The notes beneath the pieces were generated by a model, which saw only the letters and a list, made by a program, of their open reading frames with translations, had not been told where the DNA came from and made no database searches. From Sulfurimonas sp. UBA6014 (GTDB lineage: Bacteria > Campylobacterota > Campylobacteria > Campylobacterales > Sulfurimonadaceae), in contig DJAA01000058.1 of NCBI GenBank assembly GCA_002428085.1, positions 1 through 33,098 on the forward strand: DNA of 33,098 nt. The letters run 5' to 3'. Shown piece by piece: positions 7,498 to 16,259 of the stretch. Every line of letters begins with the position of its first letter. Position 1 is the first letter of the stretch. The position numbers and the translations under genes are program-made.

Positions 7498-8998
7498 GCC
7501 CTAGCCCGATACGAATCGCCTCATCCAAAGAGGTCTCTCCGCTAAGAAGCATCTGAGAGAGTTGGTAGCCTATCGTTTTGAGTCCATCTTTTTCGAGCTC
7601 TGCTTTTATGGTATGCTCATCCGTCGTGCGCACAAGCAAGTCTCTGACTCGGTCATTCATCACCAAAAGTTCCCCTATTGAGCGTCTGCCTGTGTAGCCG
7701 CTATAGTTACAAGCCTTGCAACCCGTTGGTTTGTACATCGTGATATCTCTATCAAGATTGTAATACTCCAAAAACTCTTCGGCTATGATATCTTCCTCTT
7801 TGCACTCATCACATAAAATACGGACAAGTCTTTGCGCGAGAATACCAAGAAGGGAAGAGGAGATTAAAAAAGGCTCTACCTTCATATCAGAGAGACGTGA
7901 AATCGTAGCTGCAGCAGAGTTTGTGTGAAGCGTGGAGAAAACTAAGTGACCTGTAAGTGCTGCACGCACAGCAATAGCGGCTGTCTCCTCATCACGAATC
8001 TCCCCTATCATGATAACATCGGGGTCTTGTCGCAAAATAGAACGAAGTGCCGCAGCAAAGGTGAGTCCAACTTTTTCATTGACCTGAATCTGTGAAATGT
8101 TGTCTGATTTGTACTCCACGGGGTCTTCAACTGTCAAAAGATTTTTTTGCGGCTCTTGGACTTCTCGTAAAAAAGAGTGTAGAGAGGTTGTCTTTCCGCT
8201 TCCTGTGGGACCCGTTACAAGGATAATGCCATGAGAAGAGCGGAGCAGTTTTTTAACATCGCCTAAAATCTCTTGATCAAATCCTAGCTCATGAATCTGA
8301 GGTATTTGTGAGCTTTGCATCAAAAGTCTCATAACCACTCTCTCGCCATAAAAAGTTGGCAAGATAGAGACACGCACATCCAGAGCTTCGCCTGCGATTT
8401 TTATCTGTGTTCTTCCATCTTGGGGAATCCTTTTTTCGGAGATGTCGAGGTTGGAAATAACTTTGATACGGCTGACTATGAGGTTGACTACTTTTTTGTC
8501 AAGGTCTGCATTTTTTATAAGCATCCCATCGATGCGAAATCGCACCTCGCCCCTTTTTTCTTGCACCTCTATATGTATGTCTGAGGCTCTTTTTTTGATA
8601 GCTTGATAAAAAAGTGCGTTGACAAACTTAATAATAGGAGCTGACTCTTCACTTGTTAAAATATCTGAAGAAGTTCGCAAAAAGTCTGTTAAAAATAACT
8701 CTTCCTCTTCCTCTTGGTCTTCTTGCATGGTCTCGATAGCTCTGTCGGTGCGAAGCTCTAAAAAGCGGTTGTAAAGTCTATCAAAAGAGTCCTCATCGAG
8801 CATATAAAAGGGGTATTTTATAGGAAGCTTTGTGTAGTAGTTGGTCGCATCTCCAAGATAGCGCTCACAAGTAAATGCACACACCTCCCCCTCAAGCTCA
8901 CTAAAGAGAAGGTAATTTTTTACACTGAGCTCCGTTTGTATAGCAGCACTCTCATACACTTCAAGTTTGAGGTTATGTAACGGTTCAAAAGAGAGCAT
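7490..8998 (-). CDS. gspE: Type II secretion ATPase GspE
   Basis: 502 residues, the normal size. Walker A GPTGSGKTT at 263-271, the Asp box LTVEDPVEY at 288-296, Walker B DVIMIGEIRD at 327-336 and the His box near HLVFSTLHT. A zinc-binding CM domain is complete, with C396/C399 and C427/C430. It is the cytoplasmic hexameric motor that drives pseudopilus growth and docks on GspL/GspF at the inner membrane. It starts one base after the gspD stop and overlaps the next pseudopilin gene, inside a complete T2SS operon. The operon context separates it from the related PilB and GspE-like competence ATPases. Confidence 0.95.
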   Translation of the reverse strand: MLSFEPLHNLKLEVYESAAIQTELSVKNYLLFSELEGEVCAFTCERYLGDATNYYTKLPIKYPFYMLDEDSFDRLYNRFLELRTDRAIETMQEDQEEEEELFLTDFLRTSSDILTSEESAPIIKFVNALFYQAIKKRASDIHIEVQEKRGEVRFRIDGMLIKNADLDKKVVNLIVSRIKVISNLDISEKRIPQDGRTQIKIAGEALDVRVSILPTFYGERVVMRLLMQSSQIPQIHELGFDQEILGDVKKLLRSSHGIILVTGPTGSGKTTSLHSFLREVQEPQKNLLTVEDPVEYKSDNISQIQVNEKVGLTFAAALRSILRQDPDVIMIGEIRDEETAAIAVRAALTGHLVFSTLHTNSAAATISRLSDMKVEPFLISSSLLGILAQRLVRILCDECKEEDIIAEEFLEYYNLDRDITMYKPTGCKACNYSGYTGRRSIGELLVMNDRVRDLLVRTTDEHTIKAELEKDGLKTIGYQLSQMLLSGETSLDEAIRIGLGHA

Positions 8999-10858
8999 TT
9001 ACTTTGCTCCCGAGAGATTTTGATCACTGTTTGTGTCGGAAATATTGACACTTCCTGCTTTTTCTATTTTTTTGAAAATCTCTGAGTTATACTCTGCTTG
9101 AAGGTTTGCAAGAACGCCCAAATCTTTTTGTAACTGCGATAAATTTTCACTCTTATCTATCACATAAGGGGTGAGAATGATGATAAGATTGTCTTGTTCG
9201 GTTGAAGTTGCAGTGGAGGAAAAAAGATACTCACCGATATAAGGAATATCTCCTAAAAATGGGAGTTTGCTTTTTGTCACTGAGTCATAACTCTTAACAA
9301 GTCCACCGATAATGATGCTCTCTCCATGACGTAAAATAGCCTGCGTTTTTACCTCTTGCTTGGAAGTAACGGGCTGGCGTATCGACTCTCCATCGGCACT
9401 AAGACCACTGTCGATGATATTTTCCAAAATCGTCTCCACATCAAGCGTAACCTTATCCACCGAAGAGACACGTGGCTTGATTTTGAGTGTCAAACCGACA
9501 TCCTCTCTCTTGGATGCGGTCGTAGTTCCTGCTGTGCCTGTTGTCTCACCCGTTGAGATAGAAATCGTCTTGCCCACATAGATAGAAGACTCTTTGTTGT
9601 TGACACAAAGCAGCGATGGATTAGAGACTGCTTGTGCCGCTCCGTTTGTTTGCAAAAAGTCAAGCGTAGCACCGAGTGCGAAGTTAACTTTAAAAGACTC
9701 AAAAATCGCATCTGCATTTTTTACATCCAAAACAGGAATCGAACTTCCTCCCATTTTTGCCGAAAGAGAGTATAACCCTCCATCTGAGCCCACAATTCCC
9801 CCATCAAATCCCCATTTTATCCCTAAATTTTCAGCATTATTTTTATTGATGTTGATAACTCTTGCCTGCACATACACTTGATATTTTTCCATATCAAGCT
9901 CATCAATAATAAACTTAATCCCTTTGATGACACTAGGCTCACCTACGACGATGATGGCATTTATCTCCTCGCTCATGGAGATATTTGGCTTGAGCAATGG
10001 ATCTGCAAAAGTCTGTTTTGAGACGATTTCAGTCAAACTAGCAAGAACCCCCTTTGCATCAGAGTTCTTGAGGTTAAATATCTGCACCGTGTTACTGACT
10101 TTGGACTCCACATCAAGCTTGGAGATGAGAAGTTCTACTTTTTTGACATTTTTCTCATTTGCCACGATGATGATAGCATTTAAATTTTCATCCAAAATAA
10201 TCTTCACCTCTTGCGCAACTACTTTGTCATTAAAAAGAGATTTTGCAATCTCAGCAAGTCTTGCTTGGAGCTTTTTTGCCTCTGCAAATTTGATAGGGAC
10301 GATTTTTACAACTGCTTGAATATTGGTATCGATATCTTTAATAACAGCCTTAACAGTCTCGATATTTTTCGGATAGTCTGTAATCAAAAGAGTGTTGCTC
10401 TCCTTCATGGTCATAAGTTTTGCTGTTTTAGAGATAAGGTAGCGCACCTTTGCAGCGACGATGTCTACATTTTCCCCTTTGATGGTGATAGCTTGGGTAA
10501 CCATAAGAGAGCCATGGAGTCTTTTGTCTTGATTGACCACTTTGAGATTACTTTGCGCGGCATCTGTGGAGCGAACTATCTCATAAAGTGAGCCATTTTC
10601 TATCAACGTAAAACCTTTGGATTCTAAAACTGAGATAAGGATGCCAAGAAGTTCATCATCATAAACAGGGGTTGCACTTACAAAATCAACTGTTCCCACA
10701 ACTTTATTGTTTATCAAAATATTTTTATTGGTAATCTTTGAAACAAGTTTGATAAAATCATCTATTGCTAAGTTTGAGAAACTGACATTGACCTGCTCTC
10801 GTGCCGACAAAACTAAAACTAAACTCAGTGTTAAAAATATAAATCTAACGAATTTCAT
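8999..10858 (-). CDS. gspD: Type II secretion secretin GspD
   Basis: 619 residues. Sec signal peptide with likely cleavage after the VLSA stretch near residue 19. Then come an N0 domain and N1-N3 repeats, with segments such as VVKIVPIKFAEAKKL and VSNTVQIFNLKNSDA typical of secretin N-domains. The C-terminal secretin domain has SNPSLLCVNN and LPFLGDIPYIGEYLFS, and near the end LIIILTPYVI. It forms the outer membrane channel of the T2SS. Its first 14 bases overlap the end of gspC, matching the C-D-E core order seen in many T2SS clusters. No pilotin gene is visible nearby. Confidence 0.95.
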   Translation of the reverse strand: MKFVRFIFLTLSLVLVLSAREQVNVSFSNLAIDDFIKLVSKITNKNILINNKVVGTVDFVSATPVYDDELLGILISVLESKGFTLIENGSLYEIVRSTDAAQSNLKVVNQDKRLHGSLMVTQAITIKGENVDIVAAKVRYLISKTAKLMTMKESNTLLITDYPKNIETVKAVIKDIDTNIQAVVKIVPIKFAEAKKLQARLAEIAKSLFNDKVVAQEVKIILDENLNAIIIVANEKNVKKVELLISKLDVESKVSNTVQIFNLKNSDAKGVLASLTEIVSKQTFADPLLKPNISMSEEINAIIVVGEPSVIKGIKFIIDELDMEKYQVYVQARVININKNNAENLGIKWGFDGGIVGSDGGLYSLSAKMGGSSIPVLDVKNADAIFESFKVNFALGATLDFLQTNGAAQAVSNPSLLCVNNKESSIYVGKTISISTGETTGTAGTTTASKREDVGLTLKIKPRVSSVDKVTLDVETILENIIDSGLSADGESIRQPVTSKQEVKTQAILRHGESIIIGGLVKSYDSVTKSKLPFLGDIPYIGEYLFSSTATSTEQDNLIIILTPYVIDKSENLSQLQKDLGVLANLQAEYNSEIFKKIEKAGSVNISDTNSDQNLSGAK

Positions 10859-11633
10859 ATACTAATTCCTTCTCTTGATTATCTCGCATGACCACGACTT
10901 GAATCGTGTCTATTTTTTCTATTTTGTTGTAAACCTCTAATGCATCTTTGTAAGACTCAAGGGTGACATTATTAAGCTTGATGATAAGGTCATCTTTTTT
11001 TATCCCCAAAGAGGCAAACTTAGACTTTGGATTGATTTTCGTCACTTTAAAGCCTGTGATTTTCCCTCCGTCTTTGACCTCTACGATAGAGATATCCTTC
11101 CAAATCTGCTTCATGTCTTTGGCATAAAATGCTATATCTTGCCGCGAAACCTCACTCAAAGGCTCTACTTCAGAGTCCATAGATGACAAACTTGTGGATG
11201 TGCTGGATTGTTCAAATTCTAAAGTGTACTCTTGCATCCCCTTTTCAAAAATAACACTTCCAACCTCTATAGACATGAGCATATAGCCTTGATAATCCTC
11301 TCCGACTGCTACGATAGAAGTTTGGAGCGGATTTGATTTAACAGCTAAAATTGCAAATCCATGCGCGCCTAGCCCGTAAAGCCCTTTGAGAAGCATATTT
11401 GTGATTCCCATAGAGGAGCTTTGCATCCCTTGCGTCTGGCTTTGCTCTTCTGCTATGAGATTGGAGAAATTAACTCTTTGGTATTGATGCTGGTAATTTT
11501 TTCTGGACTCAACATCCACTCCTTCACTCGGAAGATACCAAGCCATGAGGAGCGAGAGCCCTTTTGCAAAAGCAAGAAGGAGGAGAATATTTGTAAAAAA
11601 TGTCGTTATTTTTGTGTTAGAAATTTTTATCAT
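10845..11633 (-). CDS. gspC: Type II secretion inner membrane protein GspC, PDZ type
   Basis: 262 residues from the ATG at 11633, preferred because GGGGAG sits 7 bases upstream; in-frame ATGs at 11639 and 11654 exist. One N-terminal transmembrane segment (TTFFTNILLLLAFAKG), a homology region resembling the GspC HR domain around residues 75-130 (GLGAHGFAILAVKSNP), then a C-terminal PDZ domain (KINPKSKFASLGIKKDDLI) at roughly 190-262. GspC links the inner membrane platform to the secretin and contributes to substrate choice. It overlaps the upstream GspN-like gene by 17 bases and gspD by 14. Ends in TAG. Confidence 0.88.
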   Translation of the reverse strand: MIKISNTKITTFFTNILLLLAFAKGLSLLMAWYLPSEGVDVESRKNYQHQYQRVNFSNLIAEEQSQTQGMQSSSMGITNMLLKGLYGLGAHGFAILAVKSNPLQTSIVAVGEDYQGYMLMSIEVGSVIFEKGMQEYTLEFEQSSTSTSLSSMDSEVEPLSEVSRQDIAFYAKDMKQIWKDISIVEVKDGGKITGFKVTKINPKSKFASLGIKKDDLIIKLNNVTLESYKDALEVYNKIEKIDTIQVVVMRDNQEKELVYEIR

Positions 11634-12150
11634 AAACATACTCCCCGCTCTCATTTTTATCCATCCATTGAAGGGTATTTTGGTATCCGCTTAGCATCTT
11701 TTGTGAAGGGAGAAGCACCACATGAAGCCTCTCTTCAACGATATCAAACTCAAGCTGTGCTTCACCAAACTCCCCTTGTGCCTGTGCATTTATATAAAAT
11801 GGGTCGATGACGCTATACGAAAAATCAACCTTTTCTACCTGCAGAGGCATAAAAGTTCGAAGCGTTTCAGAGAGGGTGATATTTTGTAAATTGAGTCCGT
11901 TATAGAGCCCAAATATTTTTATATCAACCTCAGCCACATGCGCACTCTCTATAGAGTCAAATACGATGTTTGCATCATGAAGAGTAAGGGTAAGCCCAGA
12001 ATCCTCCACTGTTTCACCACTGATAACAACAGCATACGGAAGTATCGTTTTTTCCAAATAGTAGTAAATATTTGCCTTAGGGGTAAAATACATAAGTGCC
12101 AAAATAAAAAACAGACAGTATCCGAGAAATTTCACCATTTTTTTCACCAT
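11617..12150 (-). CDS. GspN-like T2SS accessory protein
   Basis: 177 residues. One N-terminal transmembrane segment (about residues 8-22), then a periplasmic beta-rich region with evenly spaced SGETVEDSGLTLTLHDANI and LQNITLSETLR segments, as in the short GspN-like proteins of epsilon T2SS clusters. It is shorter than classical GspN. GGAGG lies 5 bases before the ATG at 12150, a strong ribosome site that decides the start. It overlaps gspM by 7 bases and gspC by 17. The role of GspN is poorly defined and it is dispensable in some systems. Assignment rests on position plus architecture, so a generic T2SS-associated membrane protein remains possible. Confidence 0.65.
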   Translation of the reverse strand: MVKKMVKFLGYCLFFILALMYFTPKANIYYYLEKTILPYAVVISGETVEDSGLTLTLHDANIVFDSIESAHVAEVDIKIFGLYNGLNLQNITLSETLRTFMPLQVEKVDFSYSVIDPFYINAQAQGEFGEAQLEFDIVEERLHVVLLPSQKMLSGYQNTLQWMDKNESGEYVYDKNF

Positions 12151-12551
12151 TGAACCTCCACATAAAGAGATGCATGGGTCGCGCTTGTTTTTTGAATCTC
12201 CATCGATTTGATGTTGTAAGAGCCGTTTAAAAGTTTGCTCATGAGAGAGTTGAGTGCCACGGCATCAATGCTTTGAGATTGGATACTAAGCCCTGAAGAT
12301 TTTTGTTGCATTTGTATATTTGCCGAAGCAAGAGAGCTTTGTTGTAAAATCCTCTCTATGGCTTTTTCAACTCTCTGTTTATCATCATAAATTTCTCTTA
12401 AACCACTCAGACCTATGGCTATCTCTTTTGTCTCTTTAAAAGACTCTTTTGCCTCTAAAAGCTCCTCTTTTGCAGCGCCTAGTTTGTATCCAAAAAAGAG
12501 TAAGAGAAGAACCAGAAGTGCCCCTACATACAATGGATTGATTTGTTTCAT
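12144..12551 (-). CDS. gspM: Type II secretion inner membrane protein GspM
   Basis: 135 residues. One N-terminal transmembrane segment (YVGALLVLLLLFFGY) follows a very short cytoplasmic tail, then a charged coiled coil (about residues 27-75) and a small ferredoxin-like domain ending in YVEVQW; this is the GspM layout. The ATG at 12551 overlaps the gspL stop as ATGA, so longer in-frame starts inside gspL are unlikely. GspM binds and stabilises GspL in the inner membrane platform. GspM diverges strongly in sequence; position after gspL is a major part of the call. Confidence 0.8.
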   Translation of the reverse strand: MKQINPLYVGALLVLLLLFFGYKLGAAKEELLEAKESFKETKEIAIGLSGLREIYDDKQRVEKAIERILQQSSLASANIQMQQKSSGLSIQSQSIDAVALNSLMSKLLNGSYNIKSMEIQKTSATHASLYVEVQW

Positions 12552-13480
12552 AGTCCAATCTCCACATACCAAGATGTCTCTCTAAAAGATCCTTTGAAGT
12601 CAAGATTTTTTGCTTTTAATGCCTCGGCTATATATCGCTCTTGCGTCTGTAAAACTCCCCCAAACTCTGCAAAAAATACCCCGTTTTTAAGCTTTAACTC
12701 GAGCAACTCATGAGAAGGTTCAAGCTTTAAAGCCAAGATAGTTCCCATCACTTCACGCAGTTTAGTCTGTTTGGTATGCATAGAGCTGTATTTTTTGAGC
12801 ATAGAGCTGTTTTGCATCATGGTTGATTTGAGATTGTACTGCGCAAAAAGTCCCTCTTGTGCTTGGGTGATTTGAGCGGTTTTTTGAGCCGTGATAAAGA
12901 GCTCAACCCCTAAAAGAAAACAAAGAAGCAATAACAAAGAGGCAGCTCTATAGAGACTTTTCGTGTCTACTATATGCCCAAATTGTTTGAGTGTGATAGA
13001 GTAATTTGAAAGATGCAACCCATCAAAATCTATATCCGTTTGGACACTCGCCCAAGCCGATGGAACAAGAAGAAGCACCTCATCTTTCATATACATACTT
13101 TGCGTCTCGTTGACACGCAAAGCATTTTGCAAGTCATGAAATTCACTTTGTGCAAAATACATCCCCATGACATTTGCAAGTGGGATATTTTTATTGAGTA
13201 AAACATCCAAAATCACTTTGTCTTCATAGGCGAAAATGAAAAAATGATTTTTATCTTTATAAGCATAATAGCTGTATTTTCCCTCAGGAAGCGTATCTTC
13301 AAAAAGGGAAGGGAGCAACCTCATCGCCTCTCTCGTATTTTTTACGGGGAGTGAAACTTTTTTGACCCAGTATAAAGAGGGAGAGAGGATGATGTTGATC
13401 TTTGCATCCTCAAGGGATTCAACTTCTCTGAGAGGGTCTAAAAAGAGACTCTTATATTTATTTTTAAATCGTGTAAGCAA
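12548..13480 (-). CDS. gspL: Type II secretion inner membrane platform protein GspL-like
   Basis: 310 residues, shorter than enterobacterial GspL. A cytoplasmic N-terminal region (ending near residue 175) is followed by one transmembrane helix (about 176-196) and a periplasmic domain of about 110 residues with a predicted coiled coil and ferredoxin-like end. GspL recruits the ATPase GspE to the membrane. The start appears to be TTG at 13480, with AAGG 9 bases upstream; it overlaps the gspK coding end by 17 bases. Located between gspK and gspM, as expected. The actin-like cytoplasmic fold is reduced compared with classical GspL. Confidence 0.78.
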   Translation of the reverse strand: MLTRFKNKYKSLFLDPLREVESLEDAKINIILSPSLYWVKKVSLPVKNTREAMRLLPSLFEDTLPEGKYSYYAYKDKNHFFIFAYEDKVILDVLLNKNIPLANVMGMYFAQSEFHDLQNALRVNETQSMYMKDEVLLLVPSAWASVQTDIDFDGLHLSNYSITLKQFGHIVDTKSLYRAASLLLLLCFLLGVELFITAQKTAQITQAQEGLFAQYNLKSTMMQNSSMLKKYSSMHTKQTKLREVMGTILALKLEPSHELLELKLKNGVFFAEFGGVLQTQERYIAEALKAKNLDFKGSFRETSWYVEIGL

Positions 13481-14405
13481 AATTGGAACCTTTTTTTGTA
13501 GTTATATCGTACTCGAAACGTATTTTTGCACTTTGTGCGTTTTGTTGCATCTCCACGACAACCTCCAGATAAGGTTCAAAAAAGCTTGTCTGGAACTTTT
13601 GTAAAGCATTTTTTTCATCATCACTCAAACTCAAATCTTCTATTTTTTCATATGTCCCACCATCAAGAGAGAGCTTTTGCGCTCTTGTGTCACTGCATCC
13701 AAGCATCAATTCCCATGTTTGTGGCGTTGCATAGTTAAGGTCTATCTTTGCATCTCTTTGCTTTGAGATATAAAAAAGATTTTCAAAATCTATATTTTCA
13801 AGAGTGTTTTCATGATAGGTTTTTGTATAAAAATCATTTACCTCTAAAAGATGCTCCCTTGAAGCTAAATAGCTGCGAAAAAGGGAAGGTTTTTCATTAA
13901 ATATTCCACTATTGTAGCTGTAGTCTTCTTTGATACCACTCACGACATCCAGAAGTATAGAGACATATTCGGGATTGACTCTCCGTCGGCTGAGATACTC
14001 CCTGAGAGCTTCTGAGCGATCTTTTGTGAGGGTATTTGGGTTCAGCTTTGCTCTTGCACTTTTGATTTGAATACTTACTTTGAGCCCCGAACTCTCAAAA
14101 GGGATGAACGCAACACTCGATAAAAAACCAAAAAAGTTCAGCGGTGACTTCTCTTCTAAGAGCACATCAAACTCTTTTGAGTTTTTTAACATACTGAGAA
14201 CATCTTCCAAAATAACATTACTTTGGAGCATAAAATTTGCAGCCTCCACCTGAGATGTCGCCTCTTTTACCTGCTTGAGCCCTACTCCAAGCGCAACGGT
14301 TATCGCCATGACAAAAAATACCGTGATAAGCAAAGCAATCCCTTTTTGAGCATGCCACGTTGTATTTTTTCTCATTTTTGCTCGCATCATTTTTTGCTCC
14401 ATCAT
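13464..14405 (-). CDS. gspK: Type II secretion minor pseudopilin GspK
   Basis: 313 residues, the large size typical of GspK. A 22-residue basic leader ends at Gly22 (QKG/IALLITVFF). The +5 position is Ile and not Glu, which is the hallmark of GspK. The periplasmic part has an alpha-helical insertion with LNPNTL and later DLNYATPQTWELML, resembling the helix-hairpin-helix-like segment of T2SSK. GspK caps the pseudopilus tip with I and J. The start overlaps the gspF stop as ATGA; a downstream ATG gives a shorter leader, so the exact start is uncertain by a few residues. Confidence 0.88.
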   Translation of the reverse strand: MMEQKMMRAKMRKNTTWHAQKGIALLITVFFVMAITVALGVGLKQVKEATSQVEAANFMLQSNVILEDVLSMLKNSKEFDVLLEEKSPLNFFGFLSSVAFIPFESSGLKVSIQIKSARAKLNPNTLTKDRSEALREYLSRRRVNPEYVSILLDVVSGIKEDYSYNSGIFNEKPSLFRSYLASREHLLEVNDFYTKTYHENTLENIDFENLFYISKQRDAKIDLNYATPQTWELMLGCSDTRAQKLSLDGGTYEKIEDLSLSDDEKNALQKFQTSFFEPYLEVVVEMQQNAQSAKIRFEYDITTKKGSNFAYTI

Positions 14406-15616
14406 CCTACACTCATGGAAAAGATTGGTAAAAGCATCGCCGCGACGATAAAGCCGATACTGCCGCCCACAAAAAGCATAAGGGCAGGCTCTAGGAGTGT
14501 TAAAAGCATACTGACCTTTTCGCGATTTTCTTCAAAATAGAGCTCCGAAATATTGCTCAAGACATTTTGTATTTGTGAAGTCTCTTCACCTAGCGCCACC
14601 GACTGGATGAAGGCGTAGTCAATTTTTGTGGTTGATTCATTGAGCGCATTTGAGAGCAGTTTTCCCTCTACAACTTTTTCTGCCGCCTCGCTAAAGAGCT
14701 CTTTAAGGACAAGATTATTTAAAATATTTGCACTCAGCTTGATGGTTTGGACAAAAACAACACCCGAGCGAGTGAGCAAAGAGGCGATATAACAAAAGCG
14801 TGCGATTTCGCTTTTTTGAGCGATAGTGCCAAAAAGGGGAAGCTTTAAAATGAGCGCATGGACACGGTAGGCAAAAGCATAGCTTTTTTTCATCAGCATC
14901 ACAAAAGCAATACTTGAGAGAAATATCATCGCTAAAAGGAGTGTAAAATTTTCATTAAAAAAGTCACCCAAAGCGATAACCACTTTCGTAGGGGTAGGCA
15001 ACTCTTGGTTCATGCTCTTAAAAATCCCCGTTATCTCAGGCACAACAAACGCAAGCATAAACGAAATCATCAAAAGCGAGATAAGCACCATAAAGGTCGG
15101 ATACGCAAAAGCCGCTTTTATCTCTTTGGCGAGTTTGTCCTGCTCTTTTAAAAATCGTGAGAGTTCCAAAAGCACCTCATCCAAAATTCCCCCATTTTCA
15201 CTCACCTTAATAGACTGCTTGAAAAATTCTGGCAAAATTACAACACTTTGAGACTCAAGTGCGGTGTAAAAATCTTTTCCCTCATCAAGATAGGTGCTCA
15301 CGGTCGTTAAAAAAAGTTTCATTTTTTTATTGTTTTCATAATGTGACTGGACGATTTTAAGCGCCGAGACGATGCTGATACCTGAGCGAATATACATACT
15401 AAGCTCACGCGAAAGGGCTGAGAGGTCTTTTGGAGAGACCCGATATTTTCTCCCAAAATCAAACTTGCTAAAAAACGAAGGTGTGTCCTCTTCTATACTT
15501 GTATAGAGTATTTTTTTGACTTTGAGTTTATTTTTTGCTTCAAGAAGGGAAACTGCTTCAACTTTTTGGTTGACTCGAGTTCCATCTGCATCAATGCCAC
15601 GGTATTTAAAAATCAT
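14402..15616 (-). CDS. gspF: Type II secretion inner membrane protein GspF
   Basis: 404 residues. Opens with FKYRGIDADGTRV, the usual GspF/PilC N-terminus, followed by two tandem T2SSF domains (first about 65-190 with LSALSRELSMYIRSG, second about 265-390 with IARFCYIASLLTRSG). Three hydrophobic segments fit the inner membrane topology. It is the polytopic platform protein that couples GspE to pseudopilus assembly. ATGA overlaps on both sides tie it to the pseudopilin upstream and to gspK downstream. Operon context separates it from competence or type IV pilus PilC. Confidence 0.93.
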   Translation of the reverse strand: MIFKYRGIDADGTRVNQKVEAVSLLEAKNKLKVKKILYTSIEEDTPSFFSKFDFGRKYRVSPKDLSALSRELSMYIRSGISIVSALKIVQSHYENNKKMKLFLTTVSTYLDEGKDFYTALESQSVVILPEFFKQSIKVSENGGILDEVLLELSRFLKEQDKLAKEIKAAFAYPTFMVLISLLMISFMLAFVVPEITGIFKSMNQELPTPTKVVIALGDFFNENFTLLLAMIFLSSIAFVMLMKKSYAFAYRVHALILKLPLFGTIAQKSEIARFCYIASLLTRSGVVFVQTIKLSANILNNLVLKELFSEAAEKVVEGKLLSNALNESTTKIDYAFIQSVALGEETSQIQNVLSNISELYFEENREKVSMLLTLLEPALMLFVGGSIGFIVAAMLLPIFSMSVG

Positions 15617-16134
15617 CTGAGCACCTCTTGTATGAGTTTTTCTTTGGCATCAACAGCTTCTTGCAAAGAGTTATAGACTCCAACATCCTCAAAATAAGTG
15701 GAAAAATCATACACAAGCCCCCTAGAGGCGATAAAAACTTGTTCACCCACACCTTTTTCATCCACTTCATATGAGAAGCAAACATCTTTTTCGACACCCT
15801 CTTGGTTAAAGTAAACTTCATTTGTTTGCTCAAAAGTACCAACAAAAAACTCATATCGATAGACTTTCACCCCTGCATCCAAAAAGTTCTCAAGCGTTGC
15901 AACGACCTCGCCATCTACCAAAACATCGCACTTGGCACACTCTTGCAAACATAAAAGTTTTGCACCCCGAGCATCTGAAATATTGAGCAAATACTCTTTG
16001 AGTGTTGCTAAAGTTACCCGCTTTGCTTCATCCCCTATTTTTTGAAAATTGCCAATAGCAAGGGTGTAGACAACTCCGATGATGACAATAACTATGAGAA
16101 GTTCGATAAGAGAGAAAGCTTTTTTCATACACAT
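15613..16134 (-). CDS. T2SS pseudopilin with a Cys cluster, GspH-position
   Basis: 173 residues. N-terminal MCMKKA/FSLIELLIV: class III signal with Ala at -1, Glu at +5 and a long hydrophobic helix. The globular part carries an unusual cluster C62, C66 and C69 (LLCLQECAKC) and a further Cys near residue 118. Sits between gspG and gspF, the position often held by GspH, but the sequence is not clearly GspH. The start ATG at 16134 shares one base with the TAA of a 27-codon ORF upstream (TAATG); an in-frame ATG 6 bases later is possible. Its stop overlaps the gspF start as ATGA. Confidence 0.78.
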   Translation of the reverse strand: MCMKKAFSLIELLIVIVIIGVVYTLAIGNFQKIGDEAKRVTLATLKEYLLNISDARGAKLLCLQECAKCDVLVDGEVVATLENFLDAGVKVYRYEFFVGTFEQTNEVYFNQEGVEKDVCFSYEVDEKGVGEQVFIASRGLVYDFSTYFEDVGVYNSLQEAVDAKEKLIQEVLR

Positions 16135-16217
16135 TAATCAAGAGACAAATGGTTCGCTTTTATATCCTCGATAGTTGTATCAAAAATCGCGCTCATCTTT
16201 AAAATCCCTTTGTTCAT
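16134..16217 (-). CDS. Candidate 27-residue small protein inside the T2SS operon
   Basis: An ATG-to-TAA frame of 27 codons encoding MNKGILKMSAIFDTTIEDIK and a seven-residue tail ending in Asp, between gspG and the next pseudopilin gene. Its TAA overlaps the following ATG (TAATG), as expected for translational coupling in this tightly packed operon. An inner ATG at 16196 has AAAGGGA 8 bases upstream and would give a 20-residue peptide with a better ribosome site. No hydrophobic segment, no signal peptide and no known family. It may be a real small protein, a coupling leader for the pseudopilin, or chance. Confidence 0.4.
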   Translation of the reverse strand: MNKGILKMSAIFDTTIEDIKANHLSLD

Positions 16218-16231
16218 TGTCTCTTTTAGGA

Positions 16232-16259
16232 AAATAGTAACATAACAATATTACTATTT
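16232..16259 (-). other. Inverted repeat at the end of gspG
   Basis: Perfect 9-base arms AAATAGTAA (16232-16240) and TTACTATTT (16251-16259) around a 10-base loop; the second arm covers the gspG stop codon. On the minus strand it forms a hairpin right after gspG and is followed by TTTTCC. It could protect the gspG transcript end or attenuate read-through, giving more GspG than the other components. AT-rich, so structure is only moderately stable. Confidence 0.5.

Noticed and set aside
9356..10591. Long open frames on the plus strand opposite gspD
   Set aside because: They are antisense shadows of a conserved secretin gene, with no ribosome sites and no recognisable protein family.
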